A stretch of DNA of 58,513 nt from Methylococcales bacterium (lineage in GTDB: Bacteria > Pseudomonadota > Gammaproteobacteria > Methylococcales > Methylomonadaceae). The translations under genes were made by a program, and so were the position numbers. The stretch covers positions 1 to 58,513 of the forward strand of contig JAPLRZ010000041.1 in NCBI GenBank assembly GCA_026398895.1. Direction: 5' to 3'. Positions within the stretch are counted from its first letter, which is position 1; each line of letters starts with the position of its first letter. The notes beneath the pieces were generated by a model. It worked only from the letters and a program-made list of their open reading frames with translations, did not search any database and was not told the DNA's origin. Of this stretch, positions 1 through 7,580 are shown in pieces.

Positions 1-232
1 GACCAATTATTGGAAACCTTATGAGTTGTTTTTGCCTTCGGAGGTGCATCGCGCAATCCAAAGCCGAAACCTTCACCGTTGAAGGTTACAATAGCCTATT
101 CAGGCACTATTGGCTAGGTTACGCCGTCAGTCAAAATGTTATTCTACATATATGTTGTGTTACTTTATTCTGTCACGCTTCTAATGCTTAATCACGATGG
201 AAAATTAGGAGCTATCTTAAATTAACAATGCC
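1..232 (+). mobile_element. IS1-family element, 3' end with decayed transposase
   Basis: Reading the plus strand gives pieces of an IS1 InsB-type DDE transposase C-terminus: NYWKPYELFLPSEVH, then SKAETFTVEGYNSLFRHY, then LARLRRQSKCYS, then YSVTLLMLNHDGKLG. The pieces lie in different frames, so at least three frame disruptions are present and the gene is dead. The element seems to end near 232 with the reverse complement of GGCATTGTTAATTTAAGATA. The 5' part is cut off by the window edge. Positions 45-232 match 58513-58326 in inverted orientation with 4 mismatches and no gaps. Confidence 0.75.
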
Positions 233-337
233 CCTTTCTGATAGGCTTAGAATCCATGCAATTGATTTATATGATAATATTCTGGCTGTCTGCGCGGGGC
301 TTTGGAACTTCTACCTTGCTAACTGATTGTTTTTTAA

Positions 338-562
338 GGGTGCAACAAGTCTATTAAACAAAGTAACATTAATATTCTTTTTCTTCCGCCCTATTCGCAT
401 GAACTTAACCCAATTGAAGAGGCGTTTTCTAAAATAAAAAACGTTATTAAAAAACAAAAAGCTCGGACATTTGATAACCTTTTAATAGCTATTGGAAATG
501 CTTTTAAAATTATTACTGTTGATAATGCACATGGATATTTTTACCATGCTAACCAATTTTAA
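338..562 (+). pseudogene. IS630-family transposase, C-terminal remnant
   Basis: An open frame without a start codon encodes about 74 residues containing LFLPPYSHELNPIEEAFSKI, the hallmark C-terminal block of IS630/Tc1-type DDE transposases (the last catalytic acidic residue is in NPIEE). The N-terminal two thirds are missing: 233-337 carries no continuation and is followed upstream by the IS1 remnant. The element lies just before a truncated TonB-receptor gene, so it probably interrupted that gene. Confidence 0.8.
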
Positions 563-582
563 TTTAAAGTAACTAATGATGA

Positions 583-954
583 TTGAAAATACTGTATACG
601 CACACCAAAATCACCGAAAATTCCAGTGATCCAACAACGGTTGGTAAGCAATTGACTCGCGCACCCAAGCTGATGTGGAATGTGGGTGTAGAAGGTCAAT
701 ATAAAGGTGTGTTCGGTTCGGTGATTGGGCGTTATGTGGATAAGTCATACTCTGATGCCGCTAATCGTGATGTCGCAGTCGGTGTACAAGGCGCGTGGGA
801 TGCTTATTATCTGCTGGATACCAAGATAGGTTATGAAGTGCTGAAAGGCGTTAAAGCCAGCTTTGCGGTACAGAATTTATTGGATGAAAGTTACTACCAG
901 TCGGCTCTTATGCCCAGTCGAACCTTTATTGGTGAAGTGGTGGTAAATTTTTAG
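583..954 (+). pseudogene. TonB-dependent receptor, C-terminal fragment
   Basis: The frame encodes the last ~120 residues of an outer-membrane TonB-dependent receptor beta-barrel. It shows alternating barrel strands, the block SFAVQNLLDESYYQSALMP typical of the penultimate strands, and a terminal phenylalanine (VVVNF) that serves as the BAM recognition signal. The plug domain, TonB box and most of the barrel are absent. The TTG at 583 directly follows an in-frame stop and is not a convincing start. The IS630 remnant immediately upstream is the likely cause of the truncation. The ligand (siderophore, vitamin or metal chelate) cannot be told from this piece. Confidence 0.8.
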
Positions 955-1139
955 TCAAGTAGGTAGCTCATTGCATACCTTTTAGTTTTATACTGTTTTG
1001 TTGTTTAATTTCATTGTTCCCAAGTTTGGTTATGTGTTTGCAGACATATACCCATTGCCTTTCAAGATGCTGTATCTCTGAATCCCTATAGGGCTTGAAT
1101 TAACTATAATTTTGAAAATATTAACACAGTGTCTTCAAG

Positions 1140-1254
1140 TTGAATGGGTATAGAAGCCGATTGCGCCGTTTGTTTATTGAACACGCTTTATTAAAAACAA
1201 GTGATAACAAAGCCAAAGCTGCACAGCTACTAGAAATTAGCGAGCGTTCCTTAT
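1140..1254 (+). pseudogene. NtrC-type sigma-54 regulator C-terminus, 5' part split by prophage
   Basis: The frame reads IEHALLKTSDNKAKAAQLLE then ISERSL, the Fis-type helix-turn-helix (HTH_8) that ends NtrC-family enhancer-binding proteins. At codon TTA (1251-1253) the match stops and unrelated sequence starts. The missing end, WYKIKKYL and a stop, lies at 32511-32537 beyond the prophage and rejoins in frame as RSLWYKIKKYL. Receiver and AAA+ domains are not found upstream of 1140, so the gene was either already truncated or a solo Fis-like domain. No convincing start codon is visible. Confidence 0.8.
1251..1254. repeat. Left copy of prophage target-site duplication (TTAT)
   Basis: TTAT precedes the TG at 1255 and recurs directly after the CA at 32506-32507. 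Removing one copy plus the prophage restores the regulator reading frame. Four bases match exactly. Mu normally duplicates five, so one position may have mutated (C before TTAT on the left, A on the right). Confidence 0.7.
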
Positions 1255-1420
1255 TGTGTATTGACATAATATTTTACACAGTCTGTATTTTTGGCTTATC
1301 TTGCTGGAAGCGTGGGATGATGCGGGCTGTAGCGGGATGACGCGGTTTTTTGATTTACATTTCATTTTATACAGTTTTCGATTTTTCAGAAAAGTTTGAT
1401 GAGATATTTTATACACTTTT
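1255..1420. promoter_or_regulatory. Prophage left end with three MuA-type binding sites
   Basis: Three related motifs lie in one orientation: ATTTTACACA at 1271-1280, CATTTTATACAG at 1363-1374 and TATTTTATACACTTTT at 1405-1420. Their reverse complement (GTGTAYAAAAT) matches the repeated GTGTACAAAAC motif at the right end. One site near the terminus and two further in mirrors the L1-(L2,L3) layout of phage Mu, so these are probably the transposase sites that assemble the transpososome. Confidence 0.65.
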
Positions 1421-1481
1421 AAACGTAATTTTTTAGCGAATGGTCCAATCGGGGCATTGGCTAAAAAATCATGGGCTGTCC

Positions 1482-1847
1482 TTAGCTGCGTTTCCTTTTA
1501 AATTCTTCCAGTTCGTTTAGGCATTGGTTTAGGCGTTGTTTTTCAGAAACAGCAGATAAAATCTCTTTTTGCTGTGTTTCATTTAACGCTTCAAACAATT
1601 GTACCATTTTTTCATTCAGGCGTTCACGTTGGGTTTTTTCAGTGCGGTTGCCTGTCAGGATGTAGTTCACGTCTGCGCCTGCCGTTGCCATTGCGGCAAG
1701 AACTTCCATTCCAGGGGATAACTTCCCTGATTCATACCTGCTCCATGTTTCCCTACTAACTCCACATATTTCAGCAACTTGCGCTTGATTTAATCCAAGT
1801 TCTTTTCTTGCGTTTTTTAATCTCTCAAAAATAATTGACGTATTCAT
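1482..1847 (-). CDS. XRE-family repressor (prophage lysogeny repressor)
   Basis: The protein is 121 residues. An N-terminal XRE/Cro-CI helix-turn-helix (about residues 5-60) includes LNQAQVAEICGVSRETWSRY, followed by a coiled-coil-like C-terminal half rich in E, Q and K that probably drives oligomerisation. The ATG at 1847 is preferred over the GTG just upstream because AGGA sits seven bases before it. The gene faces away from the early operon, and palindromic operator motifs overlap its start region. This is the place of the Mu c repressor, but the protein is a XRE type. It probably holds early transcription off and autoregulates. Confidence 0.8.
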   Translation of the reverse strand: MNTSIIFERLKNARKELGLNQAQVAEICGVSRETWSRYESGKLSPGMEVLAAMATAGADVNYILTGNRTEKTQRERLNEKMVQLFEALNETQQKEILSAVSEKQRLNQCLNELEEFKRKRS

Positions 1848-1859
1848 CACTTTTTCCTA

Positions 1860-1888
1860 TTGACAATGTGATGTATTAATCACAAAAT
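1860..1888 (+). promoter_or_regulatory. Early rightward promoter with operator
   Basis: TTGACA at 1860-1865 is followed after 17 bases by CAAAAT (1883-1888), a plausible sigma-70 promoter directed into the early region. The spacer is filled by GTGATGTATTAATCAC (1868-1883), whose outer GTGAT/ATCAC arms are inverted. The half-motif GTATTAATCAC recurs as GTATTCATCAC at 1840-1850 over the repressor start. This arrangement fits repressor-binding sites that control both directions. Confidence 0.55.
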
Positions 1889-1974
1889 AACCCCATCAGT
1901 GGACAACAGCCCACACAAAGCACTATAGCAGATTATGCCCATATTGCTGGCTCTTTAACAATTCGATTATCACA

Positions 1975-2103
1975 CTCTTTACTCGCCCAGTGCGTGCAGC
2001 TCCCTCTCTCAAAGCGTTGGAGGAACGCTCCCTGACGACAGTAAGCATGATTACCGCTGGTTAAGTGACGCTGAAGTCACCACTGGCTTGGGCGGGTAAA
2101 GAG
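1975..2103 (+). ncRNA. Candidate structured leader RNA (unknown family)
   Basis: CTCTTTACTCGCCCA (1975-1989) can pair along its whole length with TGGGCGGGTAAAGAG (2089-2103), with one G-U pair, making a 15-bp closing stem. Inside lie three smaller hairpins: AGCGTT-GGAGG-AACGCT, GTAA-GCATGA-TTAC and GTGAC-GCTGAA-GTCAC. The region has no open frame and lies between the early promoter and the first rightward gene. It could be a leader, a small regulatory RNA, or the DNA enhancer (IAS) found in this part of Mu. I do not recognise it as a known RNA family. Confidence 0.45.
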
Positions 2104-2113
2104 TAGAGGAAAC

Positions 2114-2195
2114 AATACCGCTAAGCCGCTTGTTTGATGTGGTTCGACAAGCTCACCACGAACGGCATCATTTTACGAGGCGTTTTAGCGGTATT
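2114..2195. repeat. Long hairpin enclosing a host-type repeat
   Basis: AATACCGCTAA (2114-2124) and TTAGCGGTATT (2185-2195) are perfect inverted arms. Between them lies TGGTTCGACAAGCTCACCAC followed by GAACGGC, which recurs with one change at 43737-43763 in the host part of the window. No coding frame is present. Confidence 0.6.
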
Positions 2196-2237
2196 TCAGC
2201 CATGAAATGCTTACCAAGAAAGGGACTTTGCACTCAC

Positions 2238-2263
2238 AGCCCGTGTTATAGCGGGCTTTTTTT
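2238..2263 (+). terminator. Intrinsic terminator in the early leader
   Basis: AGCCCG and CGGGCT pair around a short loop and are followed by seven T residues. It stands downstream of the early promoter but upstream of the first rightward gene at 2290, so early genes would need read-through, attenuation control or a second promoter. Confidence 0.65.
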
Positions 2264-2289
2264 AACACTGGTTTAACACTGGGAAGATT

Positions 2290-2511
2290 ATGACCAAACA
2301 AGCGATTTTAGCGGGGTTAGTGGCACGGGGGAGCAACTTTAGGCAGTTTGCGCTTGCCCATGGCTATGACCCGCGCACCGTACCGAAGGTGGTCGCACGG
2401 TATGCCGACACAGACCGCAAGCCGCGTGGTATCCAGACCTACGCGATATTACGCGATTTATCCACCCTCCTTGGCGAGCCTGTCATTGATGGGCTTGAAC
2501 AGATTTTGTAG
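2290..2511 (+). CDS. Small early phage DNA-binding protein (Ner/Cro position)
   Basis: The protein is 73 residues and basic. FRQFALAHGYDPRTVPKVVA (about residues 17-36) looks like a helix-turn-helix with a recognition helix around DPRTVPKVVARY, followed by a conserved-looking RKPRGIQTYAILRDLS segment. GGGAAG lies just before the ATG. It is the first rightward gene after the repressor and precedes the transposase, the position held by ner in Mu. A role in shutting down early or repressor transcription is inferred from position only. Confidence 0.6.
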   Translation: MTKQAILAGLVARGSNFRQFALAHGYDPRTVPKVVARYADTDRKPRGIQTYAILRDLSTLLGEPVIDGLEQIL

Positions 2512-2596
2512 AGGTTAGCGTATAAGCTATTGATTGTTATAAAAATCTTTTCCGCTCAGGCGGGTCAATTATTATGCCATAGGCAGGAGTTTTTTT

Positions 2597-2833
2597 ATGC
2601 AGGGTTTCATTACATATTTTAAGTTGCTGTTCAGACTCATCAAGGCGCGTCTTGAGACTAAGGTTCTCAAGTTTGAGCGATTGGTTCTCAAGTTCCGTGT
2701 CTCTCAGTCTGAGTTCCAAGTGGCGAGATGTAAAAAGGTGTTGGAAGAAGTTGAACATCATTATTCCCGTGAAGTTAAAAGCGACAGTTTAAGTGATTTT
2801 AGTTCTTTTAGTGATTTTAGCGATGGGGAGTAG
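2597..2833 (+). CDS. Small hypothetical protein with Ser-Asp-Phe tail
   Basis: The frame encodes 78 residues; AGGAG lies seven bases before the ATG. The first 50 residues are basic and hydrophobic (KARLETKVLKFERLVLKFRV). The C-terminus is acidic and repetitive (DFSSFSDFSDGE), caused by tandem copies of AGTGATTTTAG in the DNA from about 2790 that continue past the stop. A minus-strand frame at 2537-2761 has leucine heptads and is an alternative gene. I favour the plus strand for its ribosome site and its direction with the operon, with low certainty. No function is recognised. Confidence 0.35.
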   Translation: MQGFITYFKLLFRLIKARLETKVLKFERLVLKFRVSQSEFQVARCKKVLEEVEHHYSREVKSDSLSDFSSFSDFSDGE

Positions 2834-2889
2834 TGATTTTAGTAGGGGGGCAAAACTCGTGAGTTTTGAGTCCAGTGGGGTAGGTAGAA

Positions 2890-2953
2890 GTTCGTAGTTT
2901 TATAGCCTGAACTGCGAACTTAACTACGAACTAAATTTAAAAGTTCGTAGTTT
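2890..2953. promoter_or_regulatory. Repeated GTTCGTAGTTT operators upstream of transposase
   Basis: GTTCGTAGTTT occurs at 2890-2900 and 2943-2953, and its inverted core AACTACGAAC at 2922-2931. The motifs sit 30-95 bases before the transposase start, so a regulator such as the repressor or the small early protein may bind here. Nearby CAAAACTCGTGAGTTTTG (2851-2868) is a further perfect palindrome. Confidence 0.5.
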
Positions 2954-2984
2954 GTAAGTTTATGATAACTAAGGAATAACCGTT

Positions 2985-4997
2985 ATGGAGGTTTTTTTAA
3001 GTATTAGTGAAACTGCGAACCTTTTGGACATAACTGAAAGGGCAGTACAGAAAAATTGTAAGGCTAAAAAATACCTTACTCAACAAGTCAAAGGGCGTGG
3101 TGGTTTACGCTACGAAATCGCCCTAACCAGCCTGCCAAAACAAGCCCAAACCCGCTACCAAAATCAACAACTGGCAGTGGTGATTGAGCAAGTTACCAGC
3201 AAAGAAATAGCGGTCAAAACCGACCCCGTGGTGGATAGTTTTCAATACACCGAACGGCAACGAAAAATCGGCGGTTGTCGGAAACGGATTATTACGTTTA
3301 TTCAGCAAAGCGGCATGAAAGTCATCCCTGCTATCGACTATCTCAATAGCGAATGGCAAGCGGGGACACTGCCCAGTGAGATGAAATACGCCTTAGAACA
3401 CGCCAGTGACAAAGGGCAAGCGGTAGCATTGTCGCGCGGGAATTTTTATAACTGGGAACAGCAGTATAAGAAGACAGACAGTTACGCACCTAGTCAGCGG
3501 CAAAAAGACATGACAGTCAAGCCGTGGCACCGCATGGCGATAGCGTTGTATGGCAGACCGCAAAAGCCGACCTTTACTTATGTAGAAGAAAAGTTAGCCG
3601 AGCATTTCAACCCAGCCCCGACCTATCAACAGATTCGGGATTTTTTTAACCACAAATACAGCCAAGCGGATATAAACAAGGGGCGACACACAGGCTTGGC
3701 ACTCAAAGAAAAAGGCTTTTTTAACAAACGCACTCATGCAGGAATGCAGCCCTGGGATGAGATGCAAGCCGATGGCTGGGCGACGCATTTTACCGCGCCG
3801 CACCCTGTCACCAAGCACTATGTGACTTTTGAAGTATGGGATTTTCATGACGTGGCAACGCGCTATGTACCGCCGTTTGCCATTGGTGCCAGTGAATGCT
3901 TTGAAGTGATTGCCAAAGGCATCGAACTAGCGATACGCGAGGGCGGGGTGATGGCGATATTGCAAACCGATAGCACCAAAATCGTGAAAAACAATGCCAA
4001 GTTTAGCGGTAATCCGTTGCTGTCGATTAGTGATCGGGCAGGACTCACTATTGTGCATCCTCAAACCGTGGGCAATGCCCCTGCGAACGGTATTTCTGAG
4101 AATTTCCATGCCCAACTGGATAGATGGTCGCGTGAACTCGCTACTTATCAGGCGCGAGGCACGGCAAACGATAAAGGCATGGATTCTTCAAGCTTACGAC
4201 GGGTGCAGAAGCTAACTGCCGCGCTAGTGAAAGCAGAAAGTACAGGGGATAAGTTGAAAGTCGATGAACTGAGGCGTGAGATTGCTAAAACAGGTAAAGG
4301 CATTTTGTTTGAAAGTTATCAAGACGCGGTCGATTGGCTAGACACAAAGCGGGTGACGTTTAACAACACGCCGCACAGTGCCTTAGACAAGATTACTGAT
4401 CCTATCACTGGCAAAAAACGCCACCAAACACCACAAGAATGTTTGGATGCGTTTAAAGCTAATGGCTGGACTCCTTATTATATAGACGAAGCGGAAATTA
4501 TCGATTTATTCAGACCACGGGTGATACAAAAAGTACGCGCTCATGTCGTTAAACCGTATCACAAAGACGTACGGTTTTATCACCGTGATTTAGCCCATTA
4601 CGAAGGTAAAGAAGTGTTGGTGTCTTACGACATCATGGATTACACGCAGGTGTGGGTGTATGACCTGCAAGGCAGTTTGATCGTGGTTGCGCCGCATTGT
4701 GCGGATGTGATGTATCGGTCACTGACCGCCGCTGAAGCGTCAAAAGCAACCCGAGATTTAGCGAAAGTGAAACGCTTGGAGCTGAAAATTGACGGTATTC
4801 AGGCGGAATCAGTGGGTGTGCTGGATTATATCGAAGGCGAACTTGTACCACCTGTACGGGTTTTATTAGCACAAAAAGAAGAGGTAGAGGACGTTAAACA
4901 GCTAACACGCGCTGAGTTTTTACTAAAAATGGCAGTGTGGAAAAAAGTAGATGATGAAGATGATGAAGACGATTTTAATCAACAACACTCTAGCTAG
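2985..4997 (+). CDS. MuA-type DDE transposase
   Basis: The protein is 670 residues, close to Mu MuA (663). The N-terminus has a winged-helix end-binding domain (FLSISETANLLDITERAVQK, residues 4-23). The RNase-H-fold core has D263 (QADGW), D329 (LQTDSTK) and E372 (NGISENFHAQ), with spacing comparable to Mu D269/D336/E392. The tail is very acidic (DDEDDEDDF). It cuts the TG/CA ends and joins them to target DNA for integration and replicative transposition. AAGGA precedes the ATG. The stop overlaps the first GGAGTC repeat. No MuB ATPase follows, which is unusual for a replicating Mu relative. Confidence 0.93.
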   Translation: MEVFLSISETANLLDITERAVQKNCKAKKYLTQQVKGRGGLRYEIALTSLPKQAQTRYQNQQLAVVIEQVTSKEIAVKTDPVVDSFQYTERQRKIGGCRKRIITFIQQSGMKVIPAIDYLNSEWQAGTLPSEMKYALEHASDKGQAVALSRGNFYNWEQQYKKTDSYAPSQRQKDMTVKPWHRMAIALYGRPQKPTFTYVEEKLAEHFNPAPTYQQIRDFFNHKYSQADINKGRHTGLALKEKGFFNKRTHAGMQPWDEMQADGWATHFTAPHPVTKHYVTFEVWDFHDVATRYVPPFAIGASECFEVIAKGIELAIREGGVMAILQTDSTKIVKNNAKFSGNPLLSISDRAGLTIVHPQTVGNAPANGISENFHAQLDRWSRELATYQARGTANDKGMDSSSLRRVQKLTAALVKAESTGDKLKVDELRREIAKTGKGILFESYQDAVDWLDTKRVTFNNTPHSALDKITDPITGKKRHQTPQECLDAFKANGWTPYYIDEAEIIDLFRPRVIQKVRAHVVKPYHKDVRFYHRDLAHYEGKEVLVSYDIMDYTQVWVYDLQGSLIVVAPHCADVMYRSLTAAEASKATRDLAKVKRLELKIDGIQAESVGVLDYIEGELVPPVRVLLAQKEEVEDVKQLTRAEFLLKMAVWKKVDDEDDEDDFNQQHSS

Positions 4998-5050
4998 GAG
5001 TCCAAGGCATGACTTGGACGTGTGTCGTCCAAAACGTGTTTTGGACTCCT
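4996..5050. repeat. GGAGTC-family hairpin repeat
   Basis: AGGAGTCC ... GGACTCCT arms enclose two internal inverted segments (GTCCAAGGCATGACTTGGAC and GTCCAAAACGTGTTTTGGAC). It begins over the transposase stop codon. Related copies sit between many other prophage genes. Confidence 0.7.
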
Positions 5051-5325
5051 GTTGACAAAAGTGCGTTAGTGGGTGTACTTTATCCCTGCCGTTACCACAT
5101 TGTGACGATCGGGATTGGTCTCTCGAAAATTGTACGGCACATCGATTGCCGCATTCATGCGGTTTTTTTATGTGCAACACTTTAGCTCTTCATTATGACG
5201 GGCTGGGTGGGGGAGCGGTAACGCTCGCCAGTTCGTATAGCTGGTAGACCAACCTCATTCAGTCTGTCGCCATTGATTGGTCTCTTTGGTGGCAGGATAA
5301 ATTCCTTTCCTATACGAGAAATATC
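5051..5325 (+). promoter_or_regulatory. Leader of the Bro-N gene with terminator and stems
   Basis: No gene is seen. A clear intrinsic terminator, CCGCAT-TC-ATGCGG plus seven T residues, spans 5149-5169. Downstream, GAGCGGTAACGCTC is a short hairpin and GACCAA ... TTGGTC arms (about 5247-5282) can pair around a second helix, CTGTCGCCA with TGGTGGCAG. The segment may be a folded 5' leader for the next gene, beginning after the terminator. Confidence 0.45.
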
Positions 5326-6087
5326 ATGAAAACAAACTTACAAACTTTCAGCTTCAATTCTCATGCCCTGCGCGTCATCATTGATGACAGCGGCGAACCT
5401 TGGTTTATTGCCAAAGATGTTGCTGATACGCTTGAGTATAGCGACGCACAGGCAATGACTCGCAAGTTAGATGAAGATGAAGTTAAAAAAGCAAACCTAC
5501 AAAACGTCGGTTTGCATAATAATCAAACGCTTATCAGCGAATCTGGCTTATATTCAGCTATATTGTCCAGCAACAAACCAGAAGCAAAGAGTTTTAAAAG
5601 GTTTATAACCTCAGAAGTCCTACCCACCATCCGCAAAACAGGCAGTTACAATACAAACCAAGGTTTGGATTCCCACACCCTGCCCAGCTTACTCAACCCA
5701 GCCAACAAAACCATGACCGTGACTGAGTTTCAGCAGTGGCAAGCCAGCGTAAAAACAACCTTAAACCTCGTTATAAAAGACTCGATAGCAAGCATCTCCA
5801 TCATCGCCAGTGCGGATGACTACCTTGGCTTAGTAATGGGGAAAAACACCCCCGATACCAACAAGCTAATAAAAGGCGTTGATAGCAACGAACCCCGCTC
5901 CGCCACTAAAGAAACTCCACAAAAACGTCCTAAGCAACGGATGTGGCGAGCCAAGGAAATTGAAAAACTCAACGCCTATTATGAAGACGGACTCTCATAT
6001 GAAGACATTAGCGAAAAACTAGGGCGCACCGTCTGCTCTGTGAACAACGCTATCATGCGCCATATCACTAAAGGCGGTGTAAAATGA
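5326..6087 (+). CDS. Bro-N domain antirepressor-like protein
   Basis: The protein is 253 residues. The N-terminal Bro-N domain (about 1-110) shows GEPWFIAKDVADTLEYSDAQ, the SESGLYSAIL block and FKRFITSEVLPTIRKTGSY, as in phage antirepressors. The C-terminus carries a separate Myb/SANT-like helix-turn-helix (WRAKEIEKLNAYYEDGLSYE, then ISEKLGRTVCSVNNAIMRH). Bro-N proteins bind DNA and often counter repressors. It fills the place where MuB is expected but has no Walker motifs, so it is not a MuB substitute by sequence. Its end overlaps the next start by four bases (ATGA), so the two are probably co-translated. Confidence 0.8.
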   Translation: MKTNLQTFSFNSHALRVIIDDSGEPWFIAKDVADTLEYSDAQAMTRKLDEDEVKKANLQNVGLHNNQTLISESGLYSAILSSNKPEAKSFKRFITSEVLPTIRKTGSYNTNQGLDSHTLPSLLNPANKTMTVTEFQQWQASVKTTLNLVIKDSIASISIIASADDYLGLVMGKNTPDTNKLIKGVDSNEPRSATKETPQKRPKQRMWRAKEIEKLNAYYEDGLSYEDISEKLGRTVCSVNNAIMRHITKGGVK

Positions 6088-6287
6088 GCATTGCCGACCT
6101 CTACGAAGAACTTAACGATACCAATTTAGCTCTCAAAGCCGTTGAGGAATTATGTGGTTCAGCGAATGAAAGAATTAGTGTCAACATGAATAACCTCGCA
6201 TTTTTGCTTAAGCTCATCGCCGAACGCAACGATACATTGATTGCTCAACTTGACTGTGATTTTGTGTGCCGTAATGTTCGTAACTGA
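6084..6287 (+). CDS. Small hypothetical early phage protein
   Basis: The 67-residue, mostly helical and acidic product (MSIADLYEELNDTNLALKAV at the start) overlaps the Bro-N gene by four bases, which supports translation. It has one Cys in the middle and one near the end, and no recognised motif. Translational coupling suggests a role linked to the Bro-N protein; the function is unknown. Confidence 0.6.
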   Translation: MSIADLYEELNDTNLALKAVEELCGSANERISVNMNNLAFLLKLIAERNDTLIAQLDCDFVCRNVRN

Positions 6288-6604
6288 TAATTAAAGTCAC
6301 ATCCTTGTGACTGGATTCCAGCATCCATGCTGGAATGACAACCAATAACCCACCAAACCAAAAAAAACCGTAGGACTTCCAGCCTACGGTTTTTTTTGCC
6401 TATTATGCAAAAATGCCAGCCCAGCCCATATTTTGCAGAAATTTTCCGCAAAATACATCAACGTCATCACCTGTCCGTTTATCCAAGAAGCGTTAAATCG
6501 GGATGACTGCCGTACAAAATATAACGCTCCCCGCCCTGCGGGGGGCTATTCAAAAACACAATGGTGGTTAGCATGTCAAGACTGCCCCCATAAAGGAGAA
6601 TAAC
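6288..6604. other. Non-coding stretch with host-type repeat and terminator
   Basis: There is no gene. CTGGATTCCAGCATCCATGC followed by TGGAATGAC (about 6310-6338) is a palindromic dispersed repeat. An intrinsic terminator (CCGTAGG ... CCTACGG plus eight T residues) lies at 6368-6397. A GC-rich hairpin (CCCCGCCCTGCGGGG) lies near 6530. AAAGGAG before 6605 is the ribosome site of the next gene. Confidence 0.6.
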
Positions 6605-7207
6605 ATGATTGATGGTTATATGAAAAACGCCTCAGGCTATTTAGTGCCGATTTCCAAAGTATCAGAACTGGAAATCATGCGTGATGAACTGGTGAAAATT
6701 ATGGCGGCTAACGCCTTAGCGCTACAGCAAGCAATGCAAACCTTTAAGCAAGGTGTGTTAGATGACATCTATGCGTTTGTTGCCTTATCGGCTGAACGCT
6801 TTGATGTGCAACTGGGTGGTGAAAAAGGCAATATTTCCTTGCTGAGCTACGATGGACGCTACAAAGTGCTGTTAGCGATACAACAGAACATCATCTTTGA
6901 TGAAAACATCCACGCGGCGAAGGCAATTATTGATGAATGCCTGCACCGCTGGACACAAAACAGCGATGACAATGTCAAGGCACTCATTGAACACGCTTTT
7001 AGAGTCGATTCACAGGGCAATATCCGCACTTCAGCAGTGTTAAACTTGTTTAAACTCAAGATTGACGATGACCGCTGGTTGCAAGCCATGAATGCCCTGA
7101 AAGCCTCACTCACACCCAGTGGTTCAAAATCGTATATACGCTTTTACCAACGGGTAGGCGATGAAGGCAAGTTTGAACAGATCAGTTTAGATATAGCGGG
7201 TCTGTAG
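6605..7207 (+). CDS. DUF3164 family phage protein
   Basis: The 200-residue product matches the DUF3164 proteins common in the early operons of Mu-like phages: an N-terminal helical segment, then FDVQLGGEKGNISLLSYDGR and the region around FDENIHAAKAIIDECLHRW, ending with SKSYIRFYQR. The family's biochemical role is not established; operon position points to an accessory early role in replication or control. AAAGGAG sits before the ATG. No defects are visible. Confidence 0.8.
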   Translation: MIDGYMKNASGYLVPISKVSELEIMRDELVKIMAANALALQQAMQTFKQGVLDDIYAFVALSAERFDVQLGGEKGNISLLSYDGRYKVLLAIQQNIIFDENIHAAKAIIDECLHRWTQNSDDNVKALIEHAFRVDSQGNIRTSAVLNLFKLKIDDDRWLQAMNALKASLTPSGSKSYIRFYQRVGDEGKFEQISLDIAGL

Positions 7208-7221
7208 TGTAACGAATGGTC

Positions 7222-7249
7222 GGAGTCCAAACTCATGAGTTTGGACTCC
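7222..7249. repeat. GGAGTC-family hairpin repeat, short form
   Basis: GGAGTCCAAACTC and GAGTTTGGACTCC are perfect inverted arms around a two-base loop. It is the most compact copy of the repeat that recurs between prophage genes. Confidence 0.75.
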
Positions 7250-7276
7250 AGTTTACCGATCTACAACGGAGACATC

Positions 7277-7558
7277 ATGAAAAACCATCTCAATAAAGCC
7301 GAGCTTGCCAAACACAAAGCGCGAGAACGGCAAAAAAACTGCCAAGCGATGTATTACCAACAAGGCTATCAAGCGGGCTATATCAACAAAGCGGATTTAG
7401 AACCGCACCGCGCTAATCATAATAACCGCGCCGAGTGGTTACGCGGTTTTAATGCAGGAAAAATGGATGCTGAGCAGGTTAAATTACGCAAATCGCTTAA
7501 AACCGCTCTCCCCAATAGACAACGAATTAAAGCGTTATTAACAATGCTTGAGTCCTAA
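7277..7558 (+). CDS. Small basic hypothetical phage protein
   Basis: The ATG at 7277 follows ACGGAGAC, so this start is preferred over upstream in-frame codons that lie within the repeat. The 93-residue product is rich in K, R, Q and N, with a central YQQGYQAGYINKADLEPHRA and WLRGFNAGKMDAEQ, resembling small early phage proteins of the ribosome-modulation-factor-like (Rmf/CrpP) fold seen in transposable phages. That resemblance is weak and based on the G-x-x-A-G-x-x and W-x-x-G motifs. Nucleic-acid or protein binding is likely given the charge. Confidence 0.5.
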   Translation: MKNHLNKAELAKHKARERQKNCQAMYYQQGYQAGYINKADLEPHRANHNNRAEWLRGFNAGKMDAEQVKLRKSLKTALPNRQRIKALLTMLES

Positions 7559-7580
7559 TCACTTTTTTAGAGTAGTTCAC

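Noticed and set aside
2537..2761. Minus-strand frame with leucine heptads (coiled coil)
   Set aside because: It overlaps the plus-strand small ORF at 2597-2833, which has a good ribosome site and lies in the operon direction. Only one is likely real; the heptad look may come from the plus-strand composition.
5247..5325. Riboswitch before the Bro-N gene
   Set aside because: Stems can be drawn, but no known aptamer core was recognised and no metabolic gene follows, so only a generic leader is reported.
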